Positions 53,876-64,000 of a stretch of 64,000 bases of DNA are shown here, in pieces. The notes below the pieces were generated by a model. That model searched no databases. It saw only the letters and a program-made list of their open reading frames with translations, and was not told where the DNA came from. Numbering within the stretch: the first letter of the stretch is position 1; each line of letters begins with the position of its first letter. A program made the translations under genes and the position numbers. Where the stretch lies: positions 58,737,027-58,801,026 of the forward strand of contig CM056378.1 of the NCBI GenBank assembly GCA_029718625.1, read 5' to 3'. Source of the stretch: Synaphobranchus kaupii (lineage: Eukaryota > Chordata > Actinopteri > Anguilliformes > Synaphobranchidae).

Positions 53876-56100
53876 CCTCTTAATACCAAACGCCCCCTAG
53901 CGGTAACGCGGGCGTTACGGAAATTATTACATTATACATTTCATTAATTTAATAATATATAATAAACAGCTCACCTCAATATTTTGATTAAATATCCTTA
54001 AGATATATCCATTCCTTCTGGGAAAGTGGTTTTTAAGCCCAAAACGTCGGGATAAAACTTTGTAAATAACGTTGGAAACTCTGACCTAATTCTCAAACAT
54101 GTATTGCAGCTTGATGTCACACCATAAACAATGTGCTGGTAAACTGTTCTGCTTAATTGTATTTCACAAAACTTTGGTTTGAAAAATCATTATACCTTTA
54201 GGCTTCAAGAAAAAATACTTTAAAACTTTCATACGGCTGTACATTATTTTTTTCCAATTTTAAACCGACTTGTGCTTTTTTGCACTTGATTACGACTCGT
54301 TCGGCTGTGTTCACTTTGGCGTTGTGAAACTCAGCCAGTTTCTGGAGTACCAATCTCGTGGCTTAATATATGTTAGCCAGAGTTGTTTTGAACATGCTTG
54401 CAGAGATTTATGCAAAACCGTCGTCAATTGGGTGTATTTCTTTGACTGATAGCACAATAGGCCTATCTGAATTGGGAAAAACTGTCTTCCACCCGCCTCC
54501 ACTCCAGGTATTATTTGCTTTCCATTGGGTTTTAAAACTGTCTGTCAAATATTCCAGCCAATAGCCAAGACTCTTATCTTTCAAACGAGCCCTCATTCAA
54601 CGCAATAGCCGTCGTATATCAAGGAAATCCTGCCGTGCATATAAGGAAGTAGCACCCACGCGTAATTATCGAACCAAGATGGCGCAGTGTTTTTACCTTG
54701 TAGCGTAGCTCGCTACATTCCGTTTAGCAAAGCACAATTAATTAGGTAAGGCCCGCAGTTACATTTTTTTACTTTAGAGTATTTTTGATACAGTTTTTGT
54801 GTAGTTATGTCGAGATTTTTGAGGCGTTTATCCGTGCACCAAGTGCTAGACGAACTGGATAAGCCAGAAGATGTTTTTGCCGAGGGAGACGCTGAATCCA
54901 CTGATGACCGAGATGATGTTGCTGACATGTAAGTTGTTTTATCATACTAACAGTGTTATGCTATAAACGCATTGAATTTCGCCATGGCAGGTAACGTCGT
55001 TAGGGCTGGTGGTATTACCGATTTTTCGATATACCAGTGTGAATTCACGCAATGCCATGCGGGTTCGTAATTATATTGTCAACTGTATTTTATTGTTTTT
55101 CATACAATTAATATTACAAATTGCACATTCCAACGGTATGATAAATAATTTATGAAGTAAACTTAGGGTGTATTGTCTGTGTTGACAAACTCGCACGTGT
55201 TACGTGGCGTTGCCAACAACACAGATGTTTGTGGAAACGGTAAGTTTGGTGTAAGCATCGAAGGAAATGTGCAATTTAGCTGCAATGCGTGAATCCCTGT
55301 GTTTCTTCTGTGAAGCTAACTAACCTTATATACTTATGCATAAAATCGGTCCCTCTCAGCTAAATTAATATAGATAGTATTACCTTTACAGTGGCAAGCT
55401 AGCAAGCAAAATTACAGGTAACAAGCAGCTAGCTATCTATTTGTGTCTGAGATGAGCTACTAAATCGATTTTTTTGAGTGTGAAATGGCTTCTGGAAGTG
55501 TTTAGTAAAGTCATTGTCCCACATGAGTAAATTGTTCTGTATGCAGTACAGAAGGCTGTGCAGGTAAACAAAATGGCAATTTATGCATGGTATGAGGGAG
55601 AGAACATGATAACATGAGGGAGTACTTGTTTATTATTATTATTGTTGATTGTTGTTGTATAAGGGGGACTAATGGGTATATCAACATGGTGGACAATTCC
55701 ATGGACAGGGTTAGTGGGGTTTGTAATGATGCAGATTGCTCTCCTGAGGGAATGTGTAGTCTAAATGGCTTCTGTATGAATGGTTAAATAATCTCTCATC
55801 ACCCTCCACCCCCATGTTTTGATCCTTTGCCTTTTTTTGTTTTTAGTTCATTTTTTTTAGCTTTTTGGACCTTGCCATTTTGTACTTTCTTTGTGTAAAT
55901 ACGGTAACCAGCAATTAGAGGGCAAGGATCTTTTTATTTGTTACAGCAGGGGTGTTTTTATTTTTTATCTAGGAAACTGGTGGACTTTTGATTTTTTATC
56001 CACTGCACTTTTAGTAGTACACCTTAGTGCACTTGTATATAGTTGATATATGTTTGTCATGTATAGTAAGTTTTGCCTCCTAAAACCCAACCCCAACGTC
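53876..56100 (+). mobile_element. piggyBac-like element B, copy 2 (right end missing)
   Basis: Starts CCTCTTAATACC after TTAA (53872-53875). It is colinear with copy 1 in opposite orientation and ends at AACGTC, about 780 bp short of the other terminal repeat. Inserted into L at a place where L copy 2 has AATTAAT. It holds the exon 54807-54928 and a 75-bp segment (around 55165-55240) missing in copy 1. Confidence 0.8.
54807..54928 (+). CDS. piggyBac-like transposase N-terminal exon (element B copy 2)
   Basis: ATG at 54807 begins MSRFLRRLSVHQVL; the acidic part (DVFAEGDAESTDDRDDVAD) ends at a GTAAGT donor (54929). A TATA-like CATATAAGG at about 54638 lies 170 bp upstream. Differs from copy 1 by lacking six codons. 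Downstream no catalytic exon is found. Likely a 5' exon of a lost transposase. Confidence 0.5.
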
Positions 56101-57396
56101 TGTCAGGTTGGCAACCCATATGTTCACGCATATTTCCCCTTGTTTAATAATGTGCTGTTTATGGAAATGTGACCAACCTGTTTTACTTGTAGCGTAATGC
56201 TTTAAAACAATCCACTTTCCCAGGAAGACTGTGAAATGTGCGACTTACAGCAGTGGAAACAGAGAACATGCAGCGCACATGCAGAGAATGGCATTAAAAT
56301 TAATTGTGAATTAATTGTGAAACATGCTGCAAATTTGTTTTAGTTTCTAATTAGACGCTTAGTTCTCTTTAAAATTGTTTTGTTCAGTTATGGAATAACA
56401 GGTGAAATCAGCTGGGTTTTAATAAGCTGACAGTATGGAAACCTAGTCGCTGTAATTAAAAAAATATGGACGAAGAATAGCTAAGGTTACAATTTAGTTA
56501 ACATGGTGACATTTATCTCAGTTTTTTAACCATAGGCTATCGAAAAAACCTTATGCACAGCGAATCCGCTGTAGCCTAGGCTATTTGAAAAACAATAAAT
56601 GCAATATTCACTGGACAAGGGTTTGAACTTTTTTCAGTCACAAACCATTCTATTTACTTACAGGCTGTATTCCTAGATAAACAGAGCTGTATTGTAATGA
56701 CATCTGAAGCGCATTTTCAGAACTCAAATGTCCGTCTATTGCCGTGCGCGAATTTTCCATTGAATGACAATTCACGCATTAGGTGTAAATGCCAATTCAC
56801 ACATTAGGCTTGATATAGGTGTTATCAGCTCCTTTTTAATGGATAGCCATTGTCCCGTACCATCGCACATCGCCTGGATCTTGATGGAGTGGGCAGAAAG
56901 CAATTCAATGTGGCATTCCCCTTCGCTGAGGGAAAGGTAGGCTATGGACCCTTTTATTACTATGCATTTTTTGATATAGCTTACACAATAATAATATTTC
57001 ACATTGTAGTCTTGATATTTTAGTCATGCTTGTGCGCGCCCCTGTGTGTAACCGACAGGAGGGTACGCGCGTTGTGCACACGCCTATATAGACACACTTA
57101 TATGTGCCGTTAAAATTACATGTAAACAACTGCGACATGACTTTAGACCAGGTTTGTAGTGGTTCTAGTGCAAGTGCTTTCTGCTGGCTCAAGATAGCAA
57201 TACGTCAACAATAATCCTGACCACTCCTCATCTTAAGACCAACACACCCAGTTCACTTGCAACGGGCGCAAGAATACATGGTAGGTAAACGTCATAAGCG
57301 CTAGGCGTTAAAATGAACCCAGCGCCGGGTGTAAGATAGCAAAGACACTTGCGTTTGGGTTAGCGCCGCTTTGCGCCGGGTGTAAGATAGGGACCC

Positions 57397-57620
57397 AGGT
57401 GTGAGCATCACATAAACTTGGTAAATGGCTTAAATGAAACAAGACCGGTGTACCCTTTACAATACGAACTTAGATTTGTTTATTTTCATAATTTAAGTCA
57501 AAATAAAGTGCCACAAATGCAAAGACACTTTGGAAAAATGCAACAAAAAAATAAAATAAAATAGCTTTTCTTTAGTTTGCAACAAAATACTGAGAGCTAC
57601 ATAAGTGAAAGTGGTAAATA
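57397..57620. other. Unassigned spacer
   Basis: AT-rich spacer between element L and a Tc1-like end; no gene. Confidence 0.4.
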
Positions 57621-57621
57621 T

Positions 57622-57890
57622 ATACAGTGGTGTTCAAAAAAATTGCAGTACAACATCAGTAACCTGATGAACCACTGTTATTAGTAGTAGTGATATTTCT
57701 GCATGGCAAATAATTTACTTGTAGATGTAGTAGCGTAATAGAAAAACAACAGACCCAACTTTCATGACATGCATGCTGCTTGTTCTGAGTAATTGACTCA
57801 TTCATTGAAAGGGCGTGTTCAAAATAATAGCAGTGTGGAGTGCAGTGTTTAATTAGAGAATTAATTCATTCTGTGCAAAAAACAGGTCAA
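57622..57890 (+). mobile_element. Tc1-like transposon end with IR/DR repeats
   Basis: TACAGTGGTGTTCAAAAAAATTGCAGT (57624) and GGCGTGTTCAAAATAATAGCAGTGT (57811) are outer and inner direct repeats about 190 bp apart. Typical fish Tc1 IR/DR. The body is gone, replaced by repeat F. Confidence 0.8.
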
Positions 57891-57892
57891 AT

Positions 57893-58113
57893 AGGTATTC
57901 CACAGGTAAACAGGTGATGCCATCATGATTCTGTATAAAAGGATATCAAAAGAGTCCTGATATCTTATTTCCAGGTACTCTTAGAAGCAATACTATAACC
58001 TCTCTGCATTTCAATGGATCTCTATGGGAATTGGGGGGTGGGACTAGATTAAGCTGTAAATTACACGGAAATAGTATGGAACACATGGTTGGCTAAATGG
58101 CTGTAAGTCAACA
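57893..58113 (+). repeat. Repeat F, fourth copy
   Basis: GTATTCCACAGGTAAACAGGTGATGCC and TCTATGGGAATTGGGGGGTGGG match the left arm of the foldback element. Confidence 0.8.
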
Positions 58114-58114
58114 A

Positions 58115-58610
58115 GCAAAATGCTGCCAAATATTCTATCTTCAATGAAAATCAGTAGCCTACATCAAAAATAAAATTAACGATTGCACTGCAGTATGTGA
58201 AATGCACTCAAAATGTGAAAATAACAATAGGCCTATCAAACATATTGGAAAGAGATTGCTCGAGTGGAAAAATGAACGTACATGTAGCCAGAGAGACCAA
58301 CAGCATTTTAGACGCAAAAATAGTTACATATCGATAAAGGGAAACTCCCCTCCCTAATGCGTTATTTATAGAGCTTGCGTAATAGGAGACCGTTAAAACG
58401 AAAACTGCCGTTACGCTGGGCTGTAGTAAATTGTTCAAAGCACCCCAGAAGACATTTCATATACCGTTGCTAAGGTTATAATGTACTCTATTGGATATAA
58501 GAGCTGACAATTAAACCAGAATGAACTGTAATGAATGAGACAGGCTTGCAGGGCATGGGGGGTATTACTAGTCGACGTTTCAGATAGTGTAATAGCGGTA
58601 TAAAGTGTTG
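58115..58610 (-). repeat. Repeat M, copy 2
   Basis: Inverted counterpart of 29160-29665; shared AACAATAGGCCTATCAAAC and GGGGGGTATTACTAGTCGACGTTTCAGATAG-type stretches. Confidence 0.7.
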
Positions 58611-59636
58611 TACATTTCTCAAACCGATTGTACCAGACAATAAATGACCACTGAATTTTGAAAGGAACATCTCGATGTGTAAAACCAATGGTAGGATTGC
58701 ATATTTATTTCATATTTAGTAGCTAACAATTGCTAGTAGAATACATGGTAGAATGAGAGAACACTTTCACATGTTTATTTTGCATTTGAGTGAGCAGGAC
58801 TTTTCACGGCTATTGTTTATCTTGTTGCTATGACGGAATTCTAATTTTATATGATGAATAAATATATTTATGAACTGAAACATAGCCGCTATTGTCCACT
58901 ATGTCACGCATGGGTAGGTATGTGGTATGGGTGGGGGGTGCTTGCTAAATGGACTTGCTACGGGAAAATAGTGACACTTAAAACTCCGTATTGCACAGAA
59001 ATCATCACAAATCGTCTAACAATAAAGTTAAAACACAGAGTTTATGATTTCCACTAATAGTTTGGCTGCAGGAGCAACGAATGTCTCAGTTAAGCAAAAT
59101 GATGGCGCTGGCGCCATTATCACTATGCATCTACGCAAAGGACTTAATGCTGATTAGCATTCAAATGAATAGGAATCACCTGTGTAGATGATTTTGTAAT
59201 TGTGCTTTAGATGCTTCAAAGTTAAAGCCATTTTTCAGGGGTGTTTCCGATATTTTGTCAGTGCACATGTTATGACGCAAAGAAAAATGCTAGCACAGGA
59301 AAACTTGCTATTTTCATTGATATTTGTTATTCAGTTAATTTCTTGATTGATAATTAAGAACAATAAATGGAAACAAGTTTTTAGTTTTTTTTCCCCCTCG
59401 TTGGCCCCGCCCCTCAACAATGACAGAACACTGACTGAATCTATTAAAAACATATTTATATCCACTTGAGCCAAAAACAAATAATTAATACAGACTCATT
59501 AATTACTATCTTAATTTAATTCAATTTGATTAAATAGTCTCAGTATAGGATCAAGGTTAACTAATTAATTTATGAGCTAATTAACTCATTAATTAACTCC
59601 CAGAATTAAGCTAAATTGAGGACGCTGATTCAAATC
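58611..59636. repeat. Unassigned, includes repeat shared with 62970-63065
   Basis: 59010-59115 (AAAACACAGAGTTTAT..TTTCCACT; GAG..AATGTCT; TTAAGCAAAAT; GGCGCTGGCGCC) repeats directly at 62970-63065. AT-rich otherwise; no gene. Confidence 0.5.
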
Positions 59637-60322
59637 TGTGAGGGTTAGAGTAAGGTTTGGAGAACCAGATGCAACCGATAAGGATTCTAAAAACGTATCT
59701 AGAAAGAGACGCCACAAAAGCGGAAGAACCGCACCAGGGAGGAGATAAACAAAAGAATGGGAGCAAAACTTCCCTAGCACAAGGCAAATCAAAGCAACCT
59801 CAAAAACTGAGGCGTATCTCGATAAACAGCGAGAATAAATAACAAAAGAACTTCACGCACTAAATCACTAGCCATAACAGGGGGTTAGAGAAACAAAGCA
59901 AAAACTCGAAAAAACGAGTGAAAGAAAGGAACAGAAAATAAAAGCTTGAAAACAAAGGGTAACATGTAAAAAGAATAAGGATAATGAAAACGATTGGAAA
60001 GAAAAGAGAAAACCAATCTAATCCTAATTTCTTTAACCGGACTTGTTGCGTTTCCTATTTGTACGAACCAGAAATGCAGCGACCGAATTTCCTATACCTT
60101 ACCGACTTCGTTGTCAACATAGCAAAGACAATATCGAAGTGTCGGAAATGCGGAAGTCCTGAGCTATTTATAACTGGCAGGAAACCCGAAACAGGTGCAA
60201 AGAATAATTGCCGGGCAAGATACAAACACCGGAACTGAGGCGGCAAAAATCCAATAGAGCGTCCTGACGACGCCAAAAAGAAAACCAAACGGCGAAACAG
60301 CAAAGGCTGCTAATAACTGACA
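59637..60322 (-). mobile_element. Solo LTR of Ty3/gypsy (686 bp)
   Basis: On the minus strand starts TGTCAGTTATTAG and ends CTCACA. Flanked by AAATC (59632-59636, 60323-60327). It has GCACCTGTTTC, a TATA-like TTATAAATAGC, and GTCGGTAAGGTATAGG as in the LTR at 30311-30982. Apparent open frames inside are not genes. Confidence 0.85.
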
Positions 60323-60718
60323 AAATCATTCAAGGAGCAGAAAGTTACAGGGCTCTATCTTGACGATCTTAGCGCATGGTCTAAAAAGCATGGCACATGT
60401 GCATTTAGGGTGTGTCCAACTCCACTTTTGCTAGTTAGAGTGCGCATATTTTGAGCGCAAAGTAAGGCGCAAGGTTTAAATGGGCTGAACTTAGCCTCTT
60501 CATTAAATATAGGTGTGTCTTGGGCGTAACATGCAATAAAACAATTAGAGTCATCTCCCTTTCCCTTTAAAAGCCACCTGCATCCGCACCTTGGCGGATT
60601 GCTAATATACTGGCGTATTTAATAAGACTGCAAAAAGAGCGATTTACAGTAGGCGAAACAGACCTGCTCATGCGCAAGGTTAAAGTGTGCGAGCAAGGAA
60701 TATATGGATCACTATTAG

Positions 60719-61252
60719 CCCTCATATTGTGTTCCGGGTCAATTTGACCCAATTCAATGTTTGACGTCTCTGAAAAACCAGTTAAGCTTATTTTTTAATC
60801 GTGACACTATATCACTTTTTCTAATGTGTTGGTATTAAATAGCAAAAATGCAATAGAAATGATGCTATTTTTAAAAAAAGTCCTGTACCAACCTTGTAAA
60901 CAAAGATGTTGTGTGGGGCTATATCTGGGGTAGCTGCATAAAATGTAAGAGAGTATACAAGCTTCTTTTTTTTTTTTACCTTTGATTTTTTTGTTGGTAA
61001 TTCTGGTGGCACTTTCTTATGCAGGTTTTAAAGTTCACAAACTTTCACTTACTTCAGGCTCTAAAATGAGATGCTTCATCACAGATTTTTTTATATTTAT
61101 TGATAAAAGGCAAGTCAACTGGGGGACACACAAAAGGTAACACAGAAAGTGTCAAATTTTTTCCATTACAATACTTTTATGTCAGTTTAAACTTTTGGGG
61201 TCAATTTCACCCCAAACAAAAGGTGTCATAAAATGTCAACATAATATGAGGG
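60719..61252. mobile_element. Element E: 534-bp MITE with TTAG flanks
   Basis: Starts CCCTCATATTGTG and ends CATAATATGAGGG. TTAG flanks both ends (60715-60718, 61253-61256). Inside are GGGTCAATTTGACCC and GGGGTCAATTTCACCCC subterminal repeats. L copy 1 lacks it (ATGATCAATATT). TTAG instead of TTAA may be a variant piggyBac-type target. Confidence 0.75.
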
Positions 61253-62165
61253 TTAGGATCAATATTATTCAGACTAACCATTATGACGTGTTTTAATATA
61301 CACAATAATAATATTAAACATTAGGGTTTAACCCCAGCCTGTGGCATGGGTTCCCGGTAATTCCCGACCAAACTATTTCCCGTTTCCCAGAAATATAATA
61401 ACAGGAAAACACCAGTGCTGTTATTTTACAAAATATATGCAGTTTAATTTTGTTATAACACCTGCAACAGCTGCAAACTACCAGAACTTGGCTTCCATTT
61501 CAGCTTAGAAAAAGGCAAATTAGCCTGCTTGTTTAACAAATTGATTATACAATGAAACATTGTCAAACATCAATTCCATGAGGCTGTTCTCACAGCAGAC
61601 AGATCACAGGCAATGAATTTCAGCTAGCAAAGTTCAAGCTTCATCCATAGTTCATATTACGTGCATTCTAATATTAATTAATAGCATAAATAGTGTTCTT
61701 TTGCCTTAATGATGACACTAAATGCACTAAAGATGTCAGGTTGGGAACCCATAGGTTTATGCATATTTTCCCTTGTTTTATATTGTCCTATTCATGGAAA
61801 TATGACCAATGGCTTTTTACTGGTAGCGCCTAAAAACAAGCCCACTTTCCCACGATTCCAGGGACAACGTGCGCGTCTATTCCAGGAGAGAAAATGTTAT
61901 ATTTTGGGGAAAATTTTACAATGTAATCTTGATTTTTTATGCATGTTTGTGCACGCCCCTGTGTGTGTAACAGACAGGAGGGTGTATGCACGTTGTGTAC
62001 ACGCCTATGTAGACGCATATTACTATCTGAATATTGCGCAGTTAAAATAACATTGAAACAACTGCAACATGACCTAAGACCAAATTTATGGTGGTTTTAG
62101 CACAAGCGCCTTCTTTTGGCTCAAGACAGAAATAAGCCAAAAAATGATCCTGGCCACACCTCATC

Positions 62166-62605
62166 TTAAAGGGATAGTTCTGAATTTTGGACATAATGTC
62201 TCAATTATGACTTACCCATGATGTAGTTGATTGATGGAAACCATTTTCAGCTAATTCCATGCTGTCCTTCTTTTGGACATACACATGTTGCTAATGCTAG
62301 CGCAACCCTATGGTAACCAGTAGCATCTACTACCAAACGCACTTAAACACTCCACAGCGCACCCAAAGCAAATAAAATATGACGACAGTCTATCGGGGTT
62401 ATTTTGAGTGTTTATACCATCATTTTTTAAGTCAGACTATCGTTGAATCCTTTACTTTGTGCTGACCTATATTCTCTGTGGAAGTACGGCGGCGGAGCGA
62501 TACTTTACGTTACCTATGAATGTAGTGCTGGCACTGGTCGACTACAACAACAAAGAAGAGCAACAAGTTGCAATGGCCACGTTCGCTCCGCCGAGCAAAG
62601 ACAAT
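62166..62605 (+). repeat. Repeat G, uninterrupted copy
   Basis: Begins TTAAAGGGATAGTTCTGAATTTTGG at a place where L copy 1 reads CATCTTAAGACC. Its 3' part, CTTTGTGCTGACCTATATTCTCTGTGG, is the unsplit counterpart of 15573-15704/18416-18478. The right end is not defined. Short frames here (62443-62659) are not conserved proteins. Confidence 0.7.
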
Positions 62606-62644
62606 TGCGTTTGGGTTACCGCCGGGTGTAAGATAGGGCCCACA

Positions 62645-63376
62645 GTTTGCAAGTTTTAAGACGTTTTTAAAAAATACAAATGTCAAGAGCCATCAAGTGC
62701 ATACTCAATTAAAACTCAATCAAAACAAAAAGTAAACTAAGCAAAAATAAATTGGTAACAATATCACGATATGCCATGTGCTCCCAATTTAAAGGTTGAG
62801 AAGCAATGTTCCAGAACAATGGGGACTGCATGCGTGTTTGTGCGTCTACCTGAGTCTGGATATTCTTAAACTGATAATTGTATGTATGACATCTATTCAA
62901 AGTATTATCAATTTTCATTATAACATGGCTTTACCTTTCTTTCTGAAAATATAATTACTTGTAGAAGTGGAAGAAGCTAAAACACAGAGTTTATTGTTTC
63001 CACTCAGTTTGCTTGCAGGAGAAGTGAATATCTGAGTTGAGCAAAATCTTGGTGTCGGCGCCATGGCCACTAGGGGGTCTGGGCGAAGGGGTTAAATAAC
63101 TGCTAAACTAGAAATTATCAAGCTTTCACAAACAAATATACTCTTTCCTTCCCTTATGTTTCTCCCACAAAGATGTCGTCCAGATTCCATTGTGGTTGTC
63201 ATCAGATTCACAGCTCATTTTCACAGCAGCTTCTAACATGTGCAACCTCTATCACACGCCATCATTGAGGGTCTCATATCGCTGTCACTCAATAAGGGAA
63301 GGGGTCTAATTCATGTTGCCATGTTTTAACATACAATCATCTTCTCTATATGGATACAAGCTTTATTTTTGTTTAA
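62645..63376. other. Unassigned region with repeat at 62970-63065
   Basis: Ends with CACTAGGGGGTCTGGGCGAAGGGGTTAA near 63070-63095, a TTAA-type terminal repeat without visible partner, then AT-rich sequence before element B copy 3. Confidence 0.4.
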
Positions 63377-64000
63377 CCTCTTAATACCAAACGCCCCCTA
63401 GCGGTAACGCGGGCGTTACGGAAATTATTAAATTATACATTTCATTAATTTAATAATATATAATAAACTGCTCACCTCAATATTTTGATTAAATATCCTT
63501 AAGATATATCCATTCCTTCTGGGAAAGTGGTTTTTAAGCCCAAAACGTCGGGATAAAACTTTGTAAATAACGTTGGAAACTCTGACCTAATTCTCAAACA
63601 TGTATTGCAGCTTGATGTCACACCATAAACAATGTGCTGGTAAACTGTTCTGCTTAATTGTATTTCACAAAACTTTGGTTTGAAAAATCATTATACCTTT
63701 AGGCTTCAAGAAAAAATACTTTAAAACTTTCATACGGCTGTACATAATTTTTTTCCAATTTTAAACCGACTTGTGCTTTTTTGCACTTGATTACGACTCG
63801 TTCGGCTGTGTTCACTTTGGCGTTGTGAAACTCAGCCAGTTTCTGGAGTACCAATCCCGTGGCTTAGTATATGTTAGCCAGAGTTGTTTTGAACTTGCTT
63901 GCAGAGATTTATGCAAAACCGTCGTCAATTGGGTGTATTTCTTTGACTGATCGCACAATAGGCCTATCTGAAGTGGGAAAAACTGTCTTCCACCCGCCTC
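63377..64000 (+). mobile_element. piggyBac-like element B, copy 3 (runs off window)
   Basis: TTAA (63373-63376) then CCTCTTAATACCAAACGCCC, near-identical to copy 2 from 53876 on. The window ends before the N-terminal exon. Confidence 0.85.

Larger units (their letters stand above)
52990..57396. mobile_element. DNA element L, copy 1 (with nested insertions)
   Basis: Left end GGGCTCTATCTTGGCGATC, right end complement GGGTCCCTATCTTACACC. The body matches copy 2 (60350-62641): GGGCGTGTCCAA.TCCACTTTTGCTA, CCTTGGCGGATTGCT, GATCAATATTATTCAGACTAACC, TTCCCGGTAATTCCCGAC. L2-tail (53165) and element B (53876-56100) insertions enlarge it. Similar ends with GGGCCCTATCTT are common in fish (from memory). 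No transposase seen. Confidence 0.75.
60350..62641. mobile_element. DNA element L, copy 2
   Basis: Starts GGGCTCTATCTTGACGATC and ends AAGATAGGGCCC, with ACA on both sides (60347-60349, 62642-62644). Carries E (60719-61252) and G (62166-62605) insertions. No transposase. Confidence 0.75.

Noticed and set aside
62443..62659. Two overlapping 60-codon frames as a small gene
   Set aside because: They sit in repeat G and element L; the inverted copy at 15573 does not preserve a gene structure.

Overview
This window looks like a gene-poor, transposon-dense piece of a teleost fish nuclear genome. I found no convincing ordinary host gene in 64 kb. The fish assignment rests on several repeat signatures: L2-clade LINE tails ending in the TTTGGATAAAAGCGTCTG motif, Sleeping Beauty-type Tc1 ends, a two-gene Harbinger element, piggyBac-like elements flanked by TTAA, SINE-like tRNA heads, and a fish-type endogenous retrovirus. 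Everything is eukaryotic in style (GT..AG introns, AATAAA signals). A clupeiform or similar fish is possible, but the sequence does not settle the species.

Layout. 1-8.5 kb: a solo LTR (368-702, 5-bp target duplication GTCTG), a 43-45 bp minisatellite, a piggyBac-like element (2561-5018) keeping only N-terminal exons, a long hairpin, and a short element (J, 7286-8045) inserted into an older repeat (K). 8.5-13 kb: a candidate two-exon mini-gene whose intron is split by a 3.2-kb piggyBac-like element (B), which itself holds an L2 tail. 13-18.5 kb: LINE and MITE fragments, then a 2.7-kb foldback Tc1-like element carrying a 1.5-kb LTR near its centre. 18.5-28.9 kb: two L2 LINE copies in tandem, a hAT transposase fragment, a 1.2-kb higher-order minisatellite, a CR1/Rex1-like LINE and another L2 fragment split by an LTR.

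29-39 kb: shared repeat modules (M, F), a Ty3/gypsy chromovirus remnant on the minus strand, a foldback hAT-type MITE, and a nearly intact Harbinger transposon (transposase plus Myb/trihelix-like partner) sitting inside a Sleeping Beauty-type Tc1 end. 39-53 kb: a TTAA-flanked foldback element (H) with an acidic exon, a LINE with an esterase-type ORF1, and a 9.2-kb class I-like endogenous retrovirus (LTRs 43765-44505 and 52257-52964, 4-bp duplication CCTG). The retrovirus lacks a recognisable gag, has broken pro/pol/env, and carries a hAT insertion in env. 53-64 kb: two copies of one DNA element (L) with different later insertions, another Tc1-like end, a solo LTR with AAATC duplications, and the start of a third B copy running off the window.

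The genes do not form a cellular pathway. The window is a record of nested insertions, and paralogous copies inside it serve as empty sites that prove several insertion events. The most interesting items are the candidate CxxC-CxxC mini-gene (8558-12685), the first-exon-only piggyBac family whose two full copies both stay open despite an in-frame 18-bp indel, the foldback Tc1-like element, and the Harbinger pair with one lesion in each gene. Letters B, E, F, G, H, J, K, L and M are my own labels for repeats recurring in this window.
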